A stretch of DNA of 64,000 nucleotides. Source: Myxococcota bacterium (GTDB lineage Bacteria; Myxococcota_A; Bradymonadia; UBA7976; UBA1532). The stretch covers positions 1 through 64,000 of the forward strand of contig CAUJDF010000037.1 of the NCBI GenBank assembly GCA_963169045.1, written 5' to 3'. Within the stretch, counting starts at the first letter, position 1, and every line of letters begins with the position of its first letter. Positions 7,810 to 18,769 of this stretch are shown piece after piece. Position numbers and translations under genes: made by a program. The notes under the pieces were generated by a model that was not told the DNA's origin, did not search any database, and saw only the letters and a program-made list of their open reading frames with translations.

Positions 7810-8940
7810 TTACTTGGACGCGCTCCACACGCGGCCCGCGGGCACGTGCTCGAGTCCCAGCGACTCGGCGACGGCGCGGTGGGTGCACACGCCGCCGAGC
7901 GTGTTGAGGCCGCGGGCGAGGGCGGGGTCGGCCTCGCAGGCGGCCCGGAGGCCCTGCTCGGCAATACGGACGCCGTAGGGCATCGTCACGTTGTTCAGTG
8001 CGAACGTGCTCGTGTGCGCCACCGCGCCCGGCATGTTGGCCACGCAGTAGTGCAGCACGCCGTCGACGACGAACGTGGGATCGTCGTGGGTGGTGGGGTG
8101 CACGGTCTCGATGCAGCCGCCCTGGTCGACGGCGACGTCGACGATGACCGAGCCCGGCTCCATCTTCGACACGAGCTCCTTCGTGACGAGCGTGGGGGCG
8201 CGGGCGCCGGTGACGAGCACCGCGCCGACGAGCAGGTCGGCGTGCGGCACGAGGCTCGCGATGGTGTCGGTGTCGCTGTAGAGCGTCTGCACGCGGCCGA
8301 GGAACACGTCGTCGAGGTACGTGAGCCGGTTCACGTTGGTGTCGAGGATGGTGACGCTGGCGCCGAGGCCGAGGGCGACCTTCGCCGCGTTGATGCCGAC
8401 GACGCCGCCGCCGATGATCACCACCTGGCCGCGCTTCACGCCGGGCACGCCGCCGAGCAGCAGGCCCTTGCCGCCGGCCTCCTTCTCGAGGCAGCGCGCG
8501 CCGACCTGCGGGGCCATCTTGCCGGCCACCTCGGACATGGGTTTGAGCAGCGGCAGGCTGCCGTCGGCGAGCTCGATCGTCTCGTAGGCGACGGCGGCCA
8601 CGCGTTTCGCAAGCAACACCCGAGCGAGCTCGGGCACGGCCGCGAGGTGGAAGTACGTGTAGATGATCTGCCCTTCGCGAATGAGGTCGTACTCCTTCGG
8701 GATGGGCTCCTTCACCTTCACGATCATGTCGGCCTGGCCCCAGACGGAGGCCGCGTCGTCGACGAGCGTCGCGCCGGCGTCGGTGTAGCGCTCGTCGGGG
8801 ATGCCGCTGCCCTCGCCGGCGCTGCGCTGCACGAGCACGCTGTGGCCGCGCGCCACCATGGCGCGAACGCCCGCCGGAATCATGCCTACGCGGTACTCCT
8901 GGCTCTTGACCTCTCTCGGAACGCCGACGATCACGGGCAA
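7810..8940 (-). CDS. ald: Alanine dehydrogenase
   Basis: A 376-residue NAD-dependent L-alanine dehydrogenase interconverting alanine with pyruvate and ammonia in the cytoplasm. The N-terminus '[15 protein letters not shown]' is the family signature. '[20 protein letters not shown]' and 'TYFHLA' carry the catalytic Lys and His. The Rossmann loop is '[27 protein letters not shown]'. Length matches the family (about 370). The ribosome site GGAGG sits a few bases ahead of ATG 8940. It is divergent from the CAP-domain gene across 92 bases, and its transcript is followed by a strong hairpin before the sigma factor gene, so it is probably a separate unit. Confidence 0.95.
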   Translation of the reverse strand: MPVIVGVPREVKSQEYRVGMIPAGVRAMVARGHSVLVQRSAGEGSGIPDERYTDAGATLVDDAASVWGQADMIVKVKEPIPKEYDLIREGQIIYTYFHLAAVPELARVLLAKRVAAVAYETIELADGSLPLLKPMSEVAGKMAPQVGARCLEKEAGGKGLLLGGVPGVKRGQVVIIGGGVVGINAAKVALGLGASVTILDTNVNRLTYLDDVFLGRVQTLYSDTDTIASLVPHADLLVGAVLVTGARAPTLVTKELVSKMEPGSVIVDVAVDQGGCIETVHPTTHDDPTFVVDGVLHYCVANMPGAVAHTSTFALNNVTMPYGVRIAEQGLRAACEADPALARGLNTLGGVCTHRAVAESLGLEHVPAGRVWSASK

Positions 8941-9032
8941 CCTCCAAGTCCCTTCGGGGAAAACGCCGCGCAGGATACTCCAGCGGCTCGGGCGGAGGGA
9001 ATGCCGCCGCGGACGGGCGTTCGCCGTCGCGG

Positions 9033-10244
9033 ATGCGTATCATCGGACGGGTGGGCGGGGTCCTGGCCGTGATGCTGGCGGCGGGCGTGGCGTCGGGCGA
9101 CGTCGCGGCGCTCGTCTCGCGTCTGCTCGAGGCGCACGGCTGGGGCGCGCCGGCGCGCGAGGCGGTGCTCGACGACGCCGCGGCCCGGGTGGCGGCGCGG
9201 CTCGCGGACCGACCCGAGGCGCCGGCGCCCGAGGCCCCCGACGCGCACGTGCGCTTCGTGTTGCAGGCGCTGGCGGTGGGCGACGCCGAGGTGCGGCCGT
9301 TCACCCTGCGTCACGCGGCGCCCGCCGATTTCGAGGCGCGGTTGCCGGCGTTGCTGACCCGGCTCGACCGGCGCTTCCCGCCGACGCACTTCGGCGTGGC
9401 GACCGCGGTGCGGCACGGCGCGTACACGACGACGATCGTGACGATCCACCGCGGCGTGACGCTCGACGAGCCGCTCCCGGTGACGGCGGCGCCGGGCGAC
9501 CTCGTGCGGGTGGCGGGCGCGCTGCGGCGCGGCTACTTCGCGCCGCGGGTGCTCTACGAGCCGCCGGGGCGGCCGGTCTCGGAGCTCGACGCCACCGCCG
9601 AGGATAGGCGGGTGCACGCCGCGCTCTCGTTCGACGCGGGGCCCGGGGCATACGGGATCGAGCTGTTGGCGGACAGCCGCCACGGTCCGGTGGTGCTGCT
9701 CAACCACCGCGTCTGGGTGGGCACGGCGCCGCCGGCGCTGCCGACGGTGCGCATCGCGCCGCCGCCCGCCGAGGGCACGCCGCCCGACCGGGGTCTGTTC
9801 GAGCTCGTGAACCAGGAACGCTTGCGGTCGGGGGCAAGGCCGCTCGAGTGGGATCCGCGCCTCGCGCAGGTCGCCGCCGCGTACGCGGGCACGCTGCGGC
9901 GGCTGTCGACGCTGGCGCACCACTCGAGCGACGAGGGCACGTTGGCTTCGCGGCTGCGCCTCGCGGGGCTGAGGTTCGAACGGCTGGCGGAGAACCTGGC
10001 CGAGGCGGACGGTCCCGCCGCGGCGCTCGATGCCTTCCGGGCGAGCCCGGGGCACAAGCGCAACGTCGTCGATCCGGGGTTGACCCACGTCGGCGTCGGC
10101 GTGGCGGGGCGCTACTTCGTCGTCGCCTTCGCCACCTGGCCGAAGCCGCCGGCGGTCACTCCGACGCGCCCCCCGCGCCGCCCATCCCCCCGGCGCCGCC
10201 GCCGCCGTCGTCACCGCCGCCCACCAGCGTGCGAACGCCGGTGA
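9033..10244 (+). CDS. Secreted CAP (SCP/PR-1) domain protein
   Basis: A 403-residue exported protein with signal peptide '[16 protein letters not shown]'. Residues of about 40-250 form a region I do not recognise. A CAP domain occupies roughly 255-370: '[31 protein letters not shown]', 'LAHHSS', 'LAENLAE', and '[20 protein letters not shown]'. The two His and Glu are the conserved cavity residues. Bacterial CAP proteins are extracellular or periplasmic; their activity is mostly unknown. The last 25 residues are a Pro/Arg-rich tail encoded opposite the Gly-rich end of the convergent lipoprotein gene, an 89-base overlap. The tail may be accidental coding. Confidence 0.82.
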   Translation: MRIIGRVGGVLAVMLAAGVASGDVAALVSRLLEAHGWGAPAREAVLDDAAARVAARLADRPEAPAPEAPDAHVRFVLQALAVGDAEVRPFTLRHAAPADFEARLPALLTRLDRRFPPTHFGVATAVRHGAYTTTIVTIHRGVTLDEPLPVTAAPGDLVRVAGALRRGYFAPRVLYEPPGRPVSELDATAEDRRVHAALSFDAGPGAYGIELLADSRHGPVVLLNHRVWVGTAPPALPTVRIAPPPAEGTPPDRGLFELVNQERLRSGARPLEWDPRLAQVAAAYAGTLRRLSTLAHHSSDEGTLASRLRLAGLRFERLAENLAEADGPAAALDAFRASPGHKRNVVDPGLTHVGVGVAGRYFVVAFATWPKPPAVTPTRPPRRPSPRRRRRRRHRRPPACERR

Positions 10245-10752
10245 CCTGCAGGTCGGCGGAGCAGTCGACGACGCCGAAGGCGTAGTAGCGGCGCTTCGCG
10301 GTGGCCGTCATCGTGGCCTCGACCGCGTTCACGTCGGGCTGCTTCAGCGTGCCGGTGACGATCTCGATGCGGCTGAGGCCGTCGACGCCGTAGTACAGGC
10401 CGTACTCGAAGGTGCCTTCGAGGCCGCTGCCGCTGATGCCGCCGTGGAACGTGCGGCCCGGCAGGTCGTCGAGGCCCTGGGTGAGCTTGCCGTCGGTGTG
10501 GACGAAGATCTTCGTCTCGTCGGCCTTCTCGCCCTTCTTCGGCAGCACGAAGTTGCCGAGCGGCAGGCAGTTCGTGTCGGTGACGGTGGTCTTCAGCTCC
10601 CACGTCCCCGAGAAGTTCGTGCCGCCGTTCCACTGGCCTTCGCCGATGGCGTCGACGTCTGCCTCGGTGATGGCCGGATTGCCGGACGCGTCGGTGGCGT
10701 CGGCGCCGCAGCCGGCCAAGAGCAGGACCGCTGCCGCGAGCTTGATGCGCAT
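10156..10752 (-). CDS. Lipoprotein of unknown function with Gly-rich tail
   Basis: A 198-residue lipoprotein ('AAAVLLLAGC' lipobox) whose mature part looks like a small beta-rich domain: 'NFSGTWELKTTVTDTNC', 'TFHGGISGSGLEGTFEYGLYYG' and '[21 protein letters not shown]'. The three-strand 'GTWELKTT' start recalls lipocalin-like or META-type folds, but no family was identified. The end is a run of Gly/Asp/Ala that overlaps the Pro/Arg tail of the convergent CAP gene. The start at 10752 faces the caspase operon across a 189-base divergent region that should contain promoters for both. Confidence 0.7.
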   Translation of the reverse strand: MRIKLAAAVLLLAGCGADATDASGNPAITEADVDAIGEGQWNGGTNFSGTWELKTTVTDTNCLPLGNFVLPKKGEKADETKIFVHTDGKLTQGLDDLPGRTFHGGISGSGLEGTFEYGLYYGVDGLSRIEIVTGTLKQPDVNAVEATMTATAKRRYYAFGVVDCSADLQVTGVRTLVGGGDDGGGGAGGMGGAGGASE

Positions 10753-10941
10753 GGTGCTCCCCCCGCGGGCGCCGCCTCCGTCGGCCGCGCCCGAGCGACC
10801 GCAGGTCGCCGTGTCGAAAGTGCGCGCACACTAACACGAACGCGCGCTCTGTCTGAATTCCCCTTTGCCGAGGACACCACCACGAGTCGCCGGCTTCGCG
10901 CGGGCTCGACCGCCACCGGCGCGATCGGCTATGGAGAGGGG

Positions 10942-13059
10942 GTGAATCCCCGACTGACGACGAGGGCGCTCTGCGGCGCCATGTGCCTGCTGTGGGCCGG
11001 CGCCGCCGTCGCCGGTCCGTGGCCCGACCTCGACGCGCCGCCGCCGACGCTCGGCGGAGGCGAGCACGACGCGGCGGTGGTCGTCGGCGTCGAGGACTAC
11101 GCCTTCCTGGCCGACGTGCCGGGGGCCGGGCGCAACGCGCGGGCCTGGTACGAGTACCTCGTGCGCACGCGAAAGGTGCCCGTGGGCCACGTGTCGCTGT
11201 TGCTCGACCGCGCGGGGACCAACACCAAGGTGCGCCGGGCGGTCGCCGAGGCCGCCGCGCAGGTGAGACCGGGCGGGACGCTCTGGTTCGTGTTCATCGG
11301 CCACGGCGCGCCGGCGAAGGACGGCGGCGACGGTCTGCTCGTGGGCGTCGACGCCCAGGTCGACGACGTCGACTTCAGCAGCCGGAGCGTGTCGCGGCGC
11401 GATCTCCTCGCCGAGATGGCGAGGGCGCGCGGCGCCCGGCCCGTGGCGGTCCTCGACACCTGCTTCAGCGGGCTCGACGGCGAGAGCCGTCCGCTCGTGC
11501 CGGGGACGCAGCTCGTCGTGAACCCCGAGGCGCTGCGCGCCGGCCTGGCGGGCGTGGCCGGCGTGACGGTCCTGTCCGCGGGGCGCGCCGACGAGATCGC
11601 CGGACCGTTGCCGGGCGAGGCGCGGCCCGCGTTCAGCTACCTCGTGCTCGGGGCGCTCCGCGGGTGGGGCGACGCCGACGGCGACGGCCGCGTGACGGCG
11701 CGCGAGGCGGCGGACTACGCGGGGACGGCGCTCCGGCTGTTGGCGAAGGGGCGCAGTCAGCGGCCGGGGGTGAGCGGCGAAGACGCGCCGCTCACGCCGA
11801 AGCTGGCGACGGCCGAGGCGGGGCCGGACCTCGCGGGGCTGGTGGTGGCGCTGGCAGGCGCGACGTCGCGCGGCGAGGGGTTTGCGAACGAGCTGGCCGA
11901 GCTCGAGCGCGCGGCACGGGCCCGCGAGGCGGCCGAGAAGCTCGAGCTCGAGGCGCGCGGGCGGGCGGTCGAGGCGCACCGGCGGCGGGTCGACGACGAC
12001 TGGGCGCTGCTCGAGCGGTTCGTCGCCGCGTCGAAGGGACCGGAGGCGGTCCGCGCCGTCGAGGCGTTCCTGGCGAAGCACGCGGCGCACCCGCTCGGCA
12101 ATCCGCGCGCGAAGGACGCCGAGGAGCTGCTGCGCCGCATGCAGGCCCGCAACGTGTCGCGCGTCCTCGTGCGCATCGCGCCGGGGGCCATCACGATGGG
12201 CTCGCCGGCCGACGAGCCGGGGCGCGACGGCGACGAGGAGGCGCGCCGCGTCCGGATCACCCGCCCGTTCTGGCTGCAGGCGTCCGAGGTCACCCAGCGC
12301 GAGTGGAAGACGCTGATGGGCAACAATCCCGCGTACTTCCGAGAGTGCGGCGACGACTGTCCCGTCGAGAGCGTGACCTGGTACGACGCCGTGGCCTACC
12401 TCAACGCGCTCTCGCGCCGCGAGGGGCTGCCCGAGTGTTACGCGCTGTCCGAGTGCAAGGGGACGCCCGGCACCGGCTGCTGGCCCGGCCAGGACGCCCC
12501 CAACGCGTGCTGGGGCGAGTACCGGTGCGAGGGGGTGCGCTTCGCCGGGCTGGACTGCCCCGGCTACCGGCTGCCGACGGAGGCCGAGTGGGAGTACGCG
12601 GCGCGCGCCGGCGCGACGACGGCCACCTACGCCGGGGCGATGCCCATCCTCGGGGCGAAGAACGCGCCGGCGCTCGATCCCATCGCCTGGTACGGCGGCA
12701 ACAGCGGGGCCACGTACGCCGGCGCCGTCGACTGCAGCGGCTGGGCGCAGCGGCAGGTCGCCGCCGCGACGTGCGGCCCGCAGCCCGTCGGCCGCAAGCG
12801 GGCCAACGCGTGGGGGCTGGCCGACATGCTCGGCAACGTCGCGGAGTGGACGGCCGACGACTCCCTCGACGTCGGGCTCGGCGCGGACGACCCGTTCAGC
12901 GTGGGCGACGAGGCGCGGCCGGACGACGACTGGCGACGCATCCGCGGCGGCGACTGGCGCCTCGACGCGAAGGGCGTGCGGCTGGCGTATCGCAACCGGT
13001 TTCGCGCCGACGCCGCTTCGTTCTCCGTCGGCTTTCGCGCCGCGAGGACGATCCGATGA
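10942..13059 (+). CDS. Exported caspase-like peptidase fused to an FGE/SUMF1 domain (first gene of caspase operon)
   Basis: 705 residues. The GTG start at 10942 is preceded by GGAGAGGGG and gives signal peptide 'RALCGAMCLLWAGAAVAG'. Residues of about 45-300 are a peptidase C14-like caspase domain: strand 'DAAVVVGVEDY', catalytic His121 in 'FIGHGAP', catalytic Cys174 in 'LDTCFSG', then 'GADGDGR'-type acidic loop 'DADGDGRVTAREAADY'. A Lys/Arg/Glu-rich coiled segment (about 310-395) leads to an FGE-sulfatase domain ('AITMGSPADEPG', 'EVTQREWKTLMG', 'GYRLPTEAEWEYAARAG', 'GLADMLGNVAEWTAD', 'IRGGDW'). Such domains act as formylglycine enzymes or as binding modules; which applies here is unknown. It overlaps the next gene by ATGA. 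Confidence 0.9.
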   Translation: MNPRLTTRALCGAMCLLWAGAAVAGPWPDLDAPPPTLGGGEHDAAVVVGVEDYAFLADVPGAGRNARAWYEYLVRTRKVPVGHVSLLLDRAGTNTKVRRAVAEAAAQVRPGGTLWFVFIGHGAPAKDGGDGLLVGVDAQVDDVDFSSRSVSRRDLLAEMARARGARPVAVLDTCFSGLDGESRPLVPGTQLVVNPEALRAGLAGVAGVTVLSAGRADEIAGPLPGEARPAFSYLVLGALRGWGDADGDGRVTAREAADYAGTALRLLAKGRSQRPGVSGEDAPLTPKLATAEAGPDLAGLVVALAGATSRGEGFANELAELERAARAREAAEKLELEARGRAVEAHRRRVDDDWALLERFVAASKGPEAVRAVEAFLAKHAAHPLGNPRAKDAEELLRRMQARNVSRVLVRIAPGAITMGSPADEPGRDGDEEARRVRITRPFWLQASEVTQREWKTLMGNNPAYFRECGDDCPVESVTWYDAVAYLNALSRREGLPECYALSECKGTPGTGCWPGQDAPNACWGEYRCEGVRFAGLDCPGYRLPTEAEWEYAARAGATTATYAGAMPILGAKNAPALDPIAWYGGNSGATYAGAVDCSGWAQRQVAAATCGPQPVGRKRANAWGLADMLGNVAEWTADDSLDVGLGADDPFSVGDEARPDDDWRRIRGGDWRLDAKGVRLAYRNRFRADAASFSVGFRAARTIR

Positions 13060-15110
13060 GGCGCGCGGCGCTCGCCCTCTTGCTGCCGACGTTCGCCGCC
13101 GCCGCCGAGCTTCCGGCGCTCGCGCCGCCGCGCACCGGGCGGGCGGCCCCGAACGACGCGGCGGTGGTCGTCGGCATCGAGACGTACGCGTTCGGGCTGC
13201 CGCCGGCGCCGTACGCGGTGCGCGACGCGCGCGTCTTCGCCGACTTCCTGCGCGACACGGTGGGCGTCCCGCGGCAGCGCGTGAAGGAGCTCACGGGGGA
13301 CTTCGCGATCAGCGACGCCATCGTCGACGAGGTGCGCGACAAGGCGAAGCTCGTCGGCCCCGGCGGCACGTTGTGGATCTACTTCAGCGGCCATGGCGCG
13401 CCGGCGCCGGACGGCGACGCGTTCCTGTACGGCGCCGCCGTCAATCCGGATGGACGGTACGTCGAGAAGCAGGCGGTGCGGCGCAGCGCGCTCCAGCAGC
13501 TGGCAGGCACCGTGCCCTCCGGCGCGCGGGCGGTCATCGTGCTCGACGCGTGCTTCAGCGGGAAGGGCCGCGACGGCGCGGCGCTCGGGAACACGCGGTT
13601 CGCCGCGCCGTCGTCGCTGCTGGCGGCGCCCAAGGTGGCGGTGTGGTCGGCGGCGCAGGGGAGCGAGTACGCGGGGCCGCTCGAGCCGGCGCGGCACGGC
13701 CTGTTCACGTACTTCGCGGTCGGGGCGCTCTCCGGGTGGGCCGACGCGAACGCCGACGGCGCGGTCGACCTGCGCGAGGCCGAGCGCTACGTGCGCGACG
13801 GGATGGCGGCCGCGCTCGAGCGCGCCGGCCGTGCGCAGGCGCCGGAGCTGACCGCGCCGGACGACGCCGACCGCTGGGTCGTGGCCGCGCTCGGGACGAG
13901 CGGGGCGCGGGCGCCCGACCTGCGCACGTTCCTCGACGACGCCCCCGCGCCGGTGGCCGTGCGTCCCGACGCGTTCGTGCCGGTGACGGTGACGAGCGAT
14001 CCGGCGGGCGCGACGCTGCGCGTCGACGGCAAGGAGGTGGGGCATACGCCGTGGACCGACTTCCTGCCGCCCGGATCCCATGACTTCGAGGCGTCGCTCG
14101 CAGGCCACGACGGGGCGAAGTCGACGGTGCACGTTGCGCCGCAGGCGGCGGGGCAGGCGCGGCTCGTGAGCTTGCGGCTCGCGGCGCGCAAGGGGTTCGT
14201 GCAGGTGCTCGTGCGCGGTCCCGACGGGGCGGCGATCCCGGCGCAGGTCAAGGTCGACGGCGGCGAGGCGGTGGCGGCCCCGGCGACGTTCGAGGCGCTC
14301 GAGGGGCGGCGCACCGTGGCGGCCACCGCCGCGTCCAGCACGGCGACGGCGCAGGTCGACGTGGTCGCCGGGCAGACGGCGCGGGTGGTGCTGGAGCTCG
14401 GCGTCGTCCGGGGCAAGGCGGGCATCGAGTGGGTGGCGTTCCCGGGCGCCCCCTTCACGATGGGCGCGAACGACGGCTTCCACGACGAGCGCCCGCCGCA
14501 CCGCGTCACGGTGCCGCCGTTCCAGATCGCGAAGACCGAGGTCACCGTCGCGCAGTACCGCGCCTGCGTCGAGGCGGGGGCGTGCACCGCGCCCGGCACC
14601 GAGGCCGGCTGCAACTGGCACGTCGCCGGCCGCGAGCAGCACCCTGTGAACTGCGTCGACTGGGCACAGGCGCGGGCCTTCTCGACCTGGGTCGGCGGGC
14701 GTCTGCCCACCGAAGCGGAGTGGGAGCATGCGGCGCGCGGCGGCGGGGCGGTGGGGCCGTGGCCCTGGGGCGCCGAGGAGGCCACCTGCGCCCGGGCGGT
14801 GATGGAGGACCCGAGCAACGATGGCTGCGGACGCAACGCGACGTGGCCGGTCTGCTCGAAGCCGGCGGGCAACTCGCGGCAGGGGCTCTGCGACCTCGCC
14901 GGCAACGTCAAGGAGTGGGTCGAGGACTGCTTCGGCGACTACGCCGGGGCGCCGGTGGACGGCAGCGCGCGGACGGAGGGGGAATGCAAGGAGCGGGCGG
15001 TGCGCGGCGGCTCCTGGGCGGAGACCAAGGGCATCGTGCGCGTCTCCAACCGCACCGGCTACAGCCCGCGGTCGGGCAACTTCCTCTTCGGCTTCCGGCC
15101 GGCGCGGTGA
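13056..15110 (+). CDS. Exported caspase-like peptidase with PEGA and FGE/SUMF1 domains (second gene)
   Basis: 684 residues with signal 'RRAALALLLPTFAAAAE'. The caspase domain (about 30-285) has 'DAAVVVGIETYAFG', His113 in 'YFSGHGAP' and Cys166 in 'LDACFSGKGRDG'. A PEGA-like domain follows (about 305-360: 'VTSDPAGATLRVDGKEVGHTPW', read in two parts), then a second beta module, and from about 460 an FGE-sulfatase domain ('APFTMGANDGFHDERPPH', 'KTEVTVAQYRACVEAG', 'GRLPTEAEWEHAARGG', 'CDLAGNVKEWVEDC', 'VRGGSWAE'). The ATG sits inside the preceding stop (ATGA), so translation is coupled. It is paralogous to the genes on both sides; the caspase part closely matches the third gene. Confidence 0.9.
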   Translation: MRRAALALLLPTFAAAAELPALAPPRTGRAAPNDAAVVVGIETYAFGLPPAPYAVRDARVFADFLRDTVGVPRQRVKELTGDFAISDAIVDEVRDKAKLVGPGGTLWIYFSGHGAPAPDGDAFLYGAAVNPDGRYVEKQAVRRSALQQLAGTVPSGARAVIVLDACFSGKGRDGAALGNTRFAAPSSLLAAPKVAVWSAAQGSEYAGPLEPARHGLFTYFAVGALSGWADANADGAVDLREAERYVRDGMAAALERAGRAQAPELTAPDDADRWVVAALGTSGARAPDLRTFLDDAPAPVAVRPDAFVPVTVTSDPAGATLRVDGKEVGHTPWTDFLPPGSHDFEASLAGHDGAKSTVHVAPQAAGQARLVSLRLAARKGFVQVLVRGPDGAAIPAQVKVDGGEAVAAPATFEALEGRRTVAATAASSTATAQVDVVAGQTARVVLELGVVRGKAGIEWVAFPGAPFTMGANDGFHDERPPHRVTVPPFQIAKTEVTVAQYRACVEAGACTAPGTEAGCNWHVAGREQHPVNCVDWAQARAFSTWVGGRLPTEAEWEHAARGGGAVGPWPWGAEEATCARAVMEDPSNDGCGRNATWPVCSKPAGNSRQGLCDLAGNVKEWVEDCFGDYAGAPVDGSARTEGECKERAVRGGSWAETKGIVRVSNRTGYSPRSGNFLFGFRPAR

Positions 15111-15886
15111 GGCCGGCGGATTGCCTGCCGCGCCTGGCCGGCCCGGGCGGCACGTTGTGGGTCGACTTCAGCGGGCACGGGGCGCCGGCGCCCGACGGCG
15201 ACGCGTGGCCGTTCGGCGTGGCGACGAACCCGATGCCGTCCGACCTCGAAGAGGGGTCCGTGCGACGTCGGACGCTGCAGCGGATCGCGGCGGACGCGCC
15301 CACCATCCTCGTGCTCGACGCCTGCTTCAGCGGCAAGGGGCGCGACGGCGACGCGGTGATGGGCGTGCGCTTCGCCGTGCCCGCCTCGCTCGCCGCGGCG
15401 CCGCGCGTCGTCGTCCGGACGGCGGCGAGCGGCGCCGCGTACGCCGGGCCGCCCGAGGGCGCCCGGCACGGTCTGTTCACCGACTTCGCGGTCGGCGCGC
15501 TCTCCGGTTGGGCCGACGACGACGGCGACGGGCAGGTGCGGCTGCGCGAGGCCGAGCGGTCCGTGCGCGACCACATGAGCCTCGCGCTCGAGCGGGCCGG
15601 GCGGCGGCAGTCGCCGGAGCTCGCCGCGCCCGACGAGGCGGACCGGTGGGTCGTCGCGGCGCCGGGCGCGCGCCGCGGTCCCGAGGAGGCGATGCTGCGG
15701 GCGGCGCTCGGGGGCGTCGGTCCGGCGCCGGCGCCGGTGCGCGAGGCGGCGGCGCCCGCCGGTGCGCGACACGCCGACGCCAACGGCCTGCGCGACACTG
15801 GCCGCGTCCCGGCGCGGCGCGTGAAGATGCTCGAGGGCGCGCGGACGTTCGCTTCGTCTTCCCGGTTGGGAGGTGGGCCCGCATGA
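15107..15886 (+). CDS. Truncated, apparently rearranged third caspase-like gene
   Basis: A 259-residue frame starting with a GTG overlapped by the preceding stop (GTGA). It enters the caspase fold directly at 'GPGGTLWVDFSGHGAP' (His24) and keeps 'LDACFSGKGRDG' (Cys73), so the dyad survives, but the first strands and signal peptide are missing. It ends without PEGA or FGE domains. Strikingly, its C-terminal 'LRDTGRVPARRVKMLEG' matches the N-terminal 'LRDTVGVPRQRVKELTG' of the second gene, that is, the part lacking at its own front. This looks like a circular permutation or the residue of unequal crossing-over among tandem copies. It may be a decaying gene, yet both coupling overlaps are intact. 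Confidence 0.7.
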   Translation: MRPADCLPRLAGPGGTLWVDFSGHGAPAPDGDAWPFGVATNPMPSDLEEGSVRRRTLQRIAADAPTILVLDACFSGKGRDGDAVMGVRFAVPASLAAAPRVVVRTAASGAAYAGPPEGARHGLFTDFAVGALSGWADDDGDGQVRLREAERSVRDHMSLALERAGRRQSPELAAPDEADRWVVAAPGARRGPEEAMLRAALGGVGPAPAPVREAAAPAGARHADANGLRDTGRVPARRVKMLEGARTFASSSRLGGGPA

Positions 15887-17124
15887 CACGCCACGCCACG
15901 ATGCTCGCGCTCCTCCTCGCCACCACGGTCCAGGCCGCCCCCGCCACCTGGACCGGCCCGTGCGAGGCCCCGCGCCCGCCCGAGGGCGCCTGGCGCGTCG
16001 AGCGCGGCTACGCCCGCGCCGCCACCGCCAGCGCCGCCGAGGAGGAGGCGCAGGCCAAGGCACGCCGCCAGCTCGTCGACGCCGTGGCCGCGCCGCTCAC
16101 GCCGCAGGAGCGCGCCGAGGTCGAGGCCCACGTCGACACGTCGTGGCAGCCGGTGCGCGTCCGCGAGGCCGCCGGCGGCTTCGAGGCCTGCGCCGTCGCG
16201 ATCGTGCGCCAGCGCGACGTGAGCGAGCGCCTGCGCCGCCTGAGCGGTGACCTCGACGCGCAGTTGAAGGAGCGCGCCGCGTCCCTTGCCGCGGGGCTCG
16301 GCGCCAAGGGGCTCGTGCGCGCCGACATCCCGCTCTGGGACGACGGCACGCCCGCCGACGCGCTCGGCCGCGAGATGCACCTGCGCTGGCTCGGCGCCGT
16401 CGGCCTGCCGGTCGCCGGGCCCACCGACACGGCGTGGACGGCGCAGGTCCGCGGGCAGCTCGGCCGCGGCGGCGGCGACACGTGCCGCCTCCAGCTCTTC
16501 TGGCAGCGGCGCGGCAAGCCCGGCTGGCTGCCCCTCGAGCCGGTGAGCTTCAACCCGATGGCGGTCGGCCTGCAGAGCTGCGCCCCGCCCGCGGAGGGCG
16601 CGCTCTCCGACGCGCGCCTCGGCCTCGACGCCGGCAGCCGCCCCGGCAGCGGCGGCCTCGAGCTGCGCCTCGAGAGCCCGCCGCGCCACGACCTGCTCTG
16701 CGACGGCGAGCGCTTCTCCGTCGTCGCCGAGGCCAGCGCCGACGCCTGGGTGCGCGTCTACAGCGTCGCCGAGGACGGCCGCGTCCTGCTCGGCTGGGCG
16801 TCGGATAAGCCCGTGCGCCGCTTCGCCCCGGCCGATCCGGCGGTCGGCGTCCGCCTGCCCGGCAACCAGCGCGACCGCATGATCGCCGTCGCCATCCCGG
16901 CGAACCTCGGCCCCGGCGCGTTCGCCGGCCTGCCCACCGAGCCCACCTGCTTCGGCACCGGCTTCGACGCGCGCCACCTGCCGCCCGAGGCCGCCGTCGC
17001 GAGCCTCGCCCACAGCGTCGCCGCGCCGGGCGCCGCCGGCTGTCCGAGCGACCCGGCGAAGCGCGCCGAAGGCGACGCGATGCGCGCCGCGATCGCCGCC
17101 CTCCCGCGTTGCGCCGCCCGCTGA
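15883..17124 (+). CDS. Exported LPP20/DUF4384-like protein, last gene of caspase operon
   Basis: 413 residues with signal 'MLALLLATTVQAAP'. Residues 20-110 ('WRVERGYARAATASAAEEEAQAKARRQLVDAV', read as one helix-strand unit, plus 'CAVAIVRQRDVSERL') resemble the LPP20/flagellar-assembly-lipoprotein fold. The segment around 250-310 ('GERFSVVAEASADAWVRVYSVAEDGRVLLGW') resembles DUF4384, a domain often fused or linked to bacterial caspases. The remainder is unrecognised. ATG is nested in the stop of the truncated caspase gene. Its position suggests that it is an accessory or adaptor for the exported caspases; that is inference. It meets the kinase gene tail-to-tail with 7 bases between. Confidence 0.72.
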   Translation: MTRHATMLALLLATTVQAAPATWTGPCEAPRPPEGAWRVERGYARAATASAAEEEAQAKARRQLVDAVAAPLTPQERAEVEAHVDTSWQPVRVREAAGGFEACAVAIVRQRDVSERLRRLSGDLDAQLKERAASLAAGLGAKGLVRADIPLWDDGTPADALGREMHLRWLGAVGLPVAGPTDTAWTAQVRGQLGRGGGDTCRLQLFWQRRGKPGWLPLEPVSFNPMAVGLQSCAPPAEGALSDARLGLDAGSRPGSGGLELRLESPPRHDLLCDGERFSVVAEASADAWVRVYSVAEDGRVLLGWASDKPVRRFAPADPAVGVRLPGNQRDRMIAVAIPANLGPGAFAGLPTEPTCFGTGFDARHLPPEAAVASLAHSVAAPGAAGCPSDPAKRAEGDAMRAAIAALPRCAAR

Positions 17125-17131
17125 ATCGTCT

Positions 17132-18768
<1,637 letters not shown>

Positions 18769-18769
<1 letters not shown>

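Noticed and set aside
7801-8940. Alanine dehydrogenase and the sigma factor as one operon
   Set aside because: They share direction, but a 13-bp hairpin lies between and functions differ, so separate units are more likely.
12627-14729. Minus-strand open frame opposite the second caspase-FGE gene
   Set aside because: Product is Arg/His/Gly low complexity; the plus strand has the caspase and FGE motifs and coupled starts.
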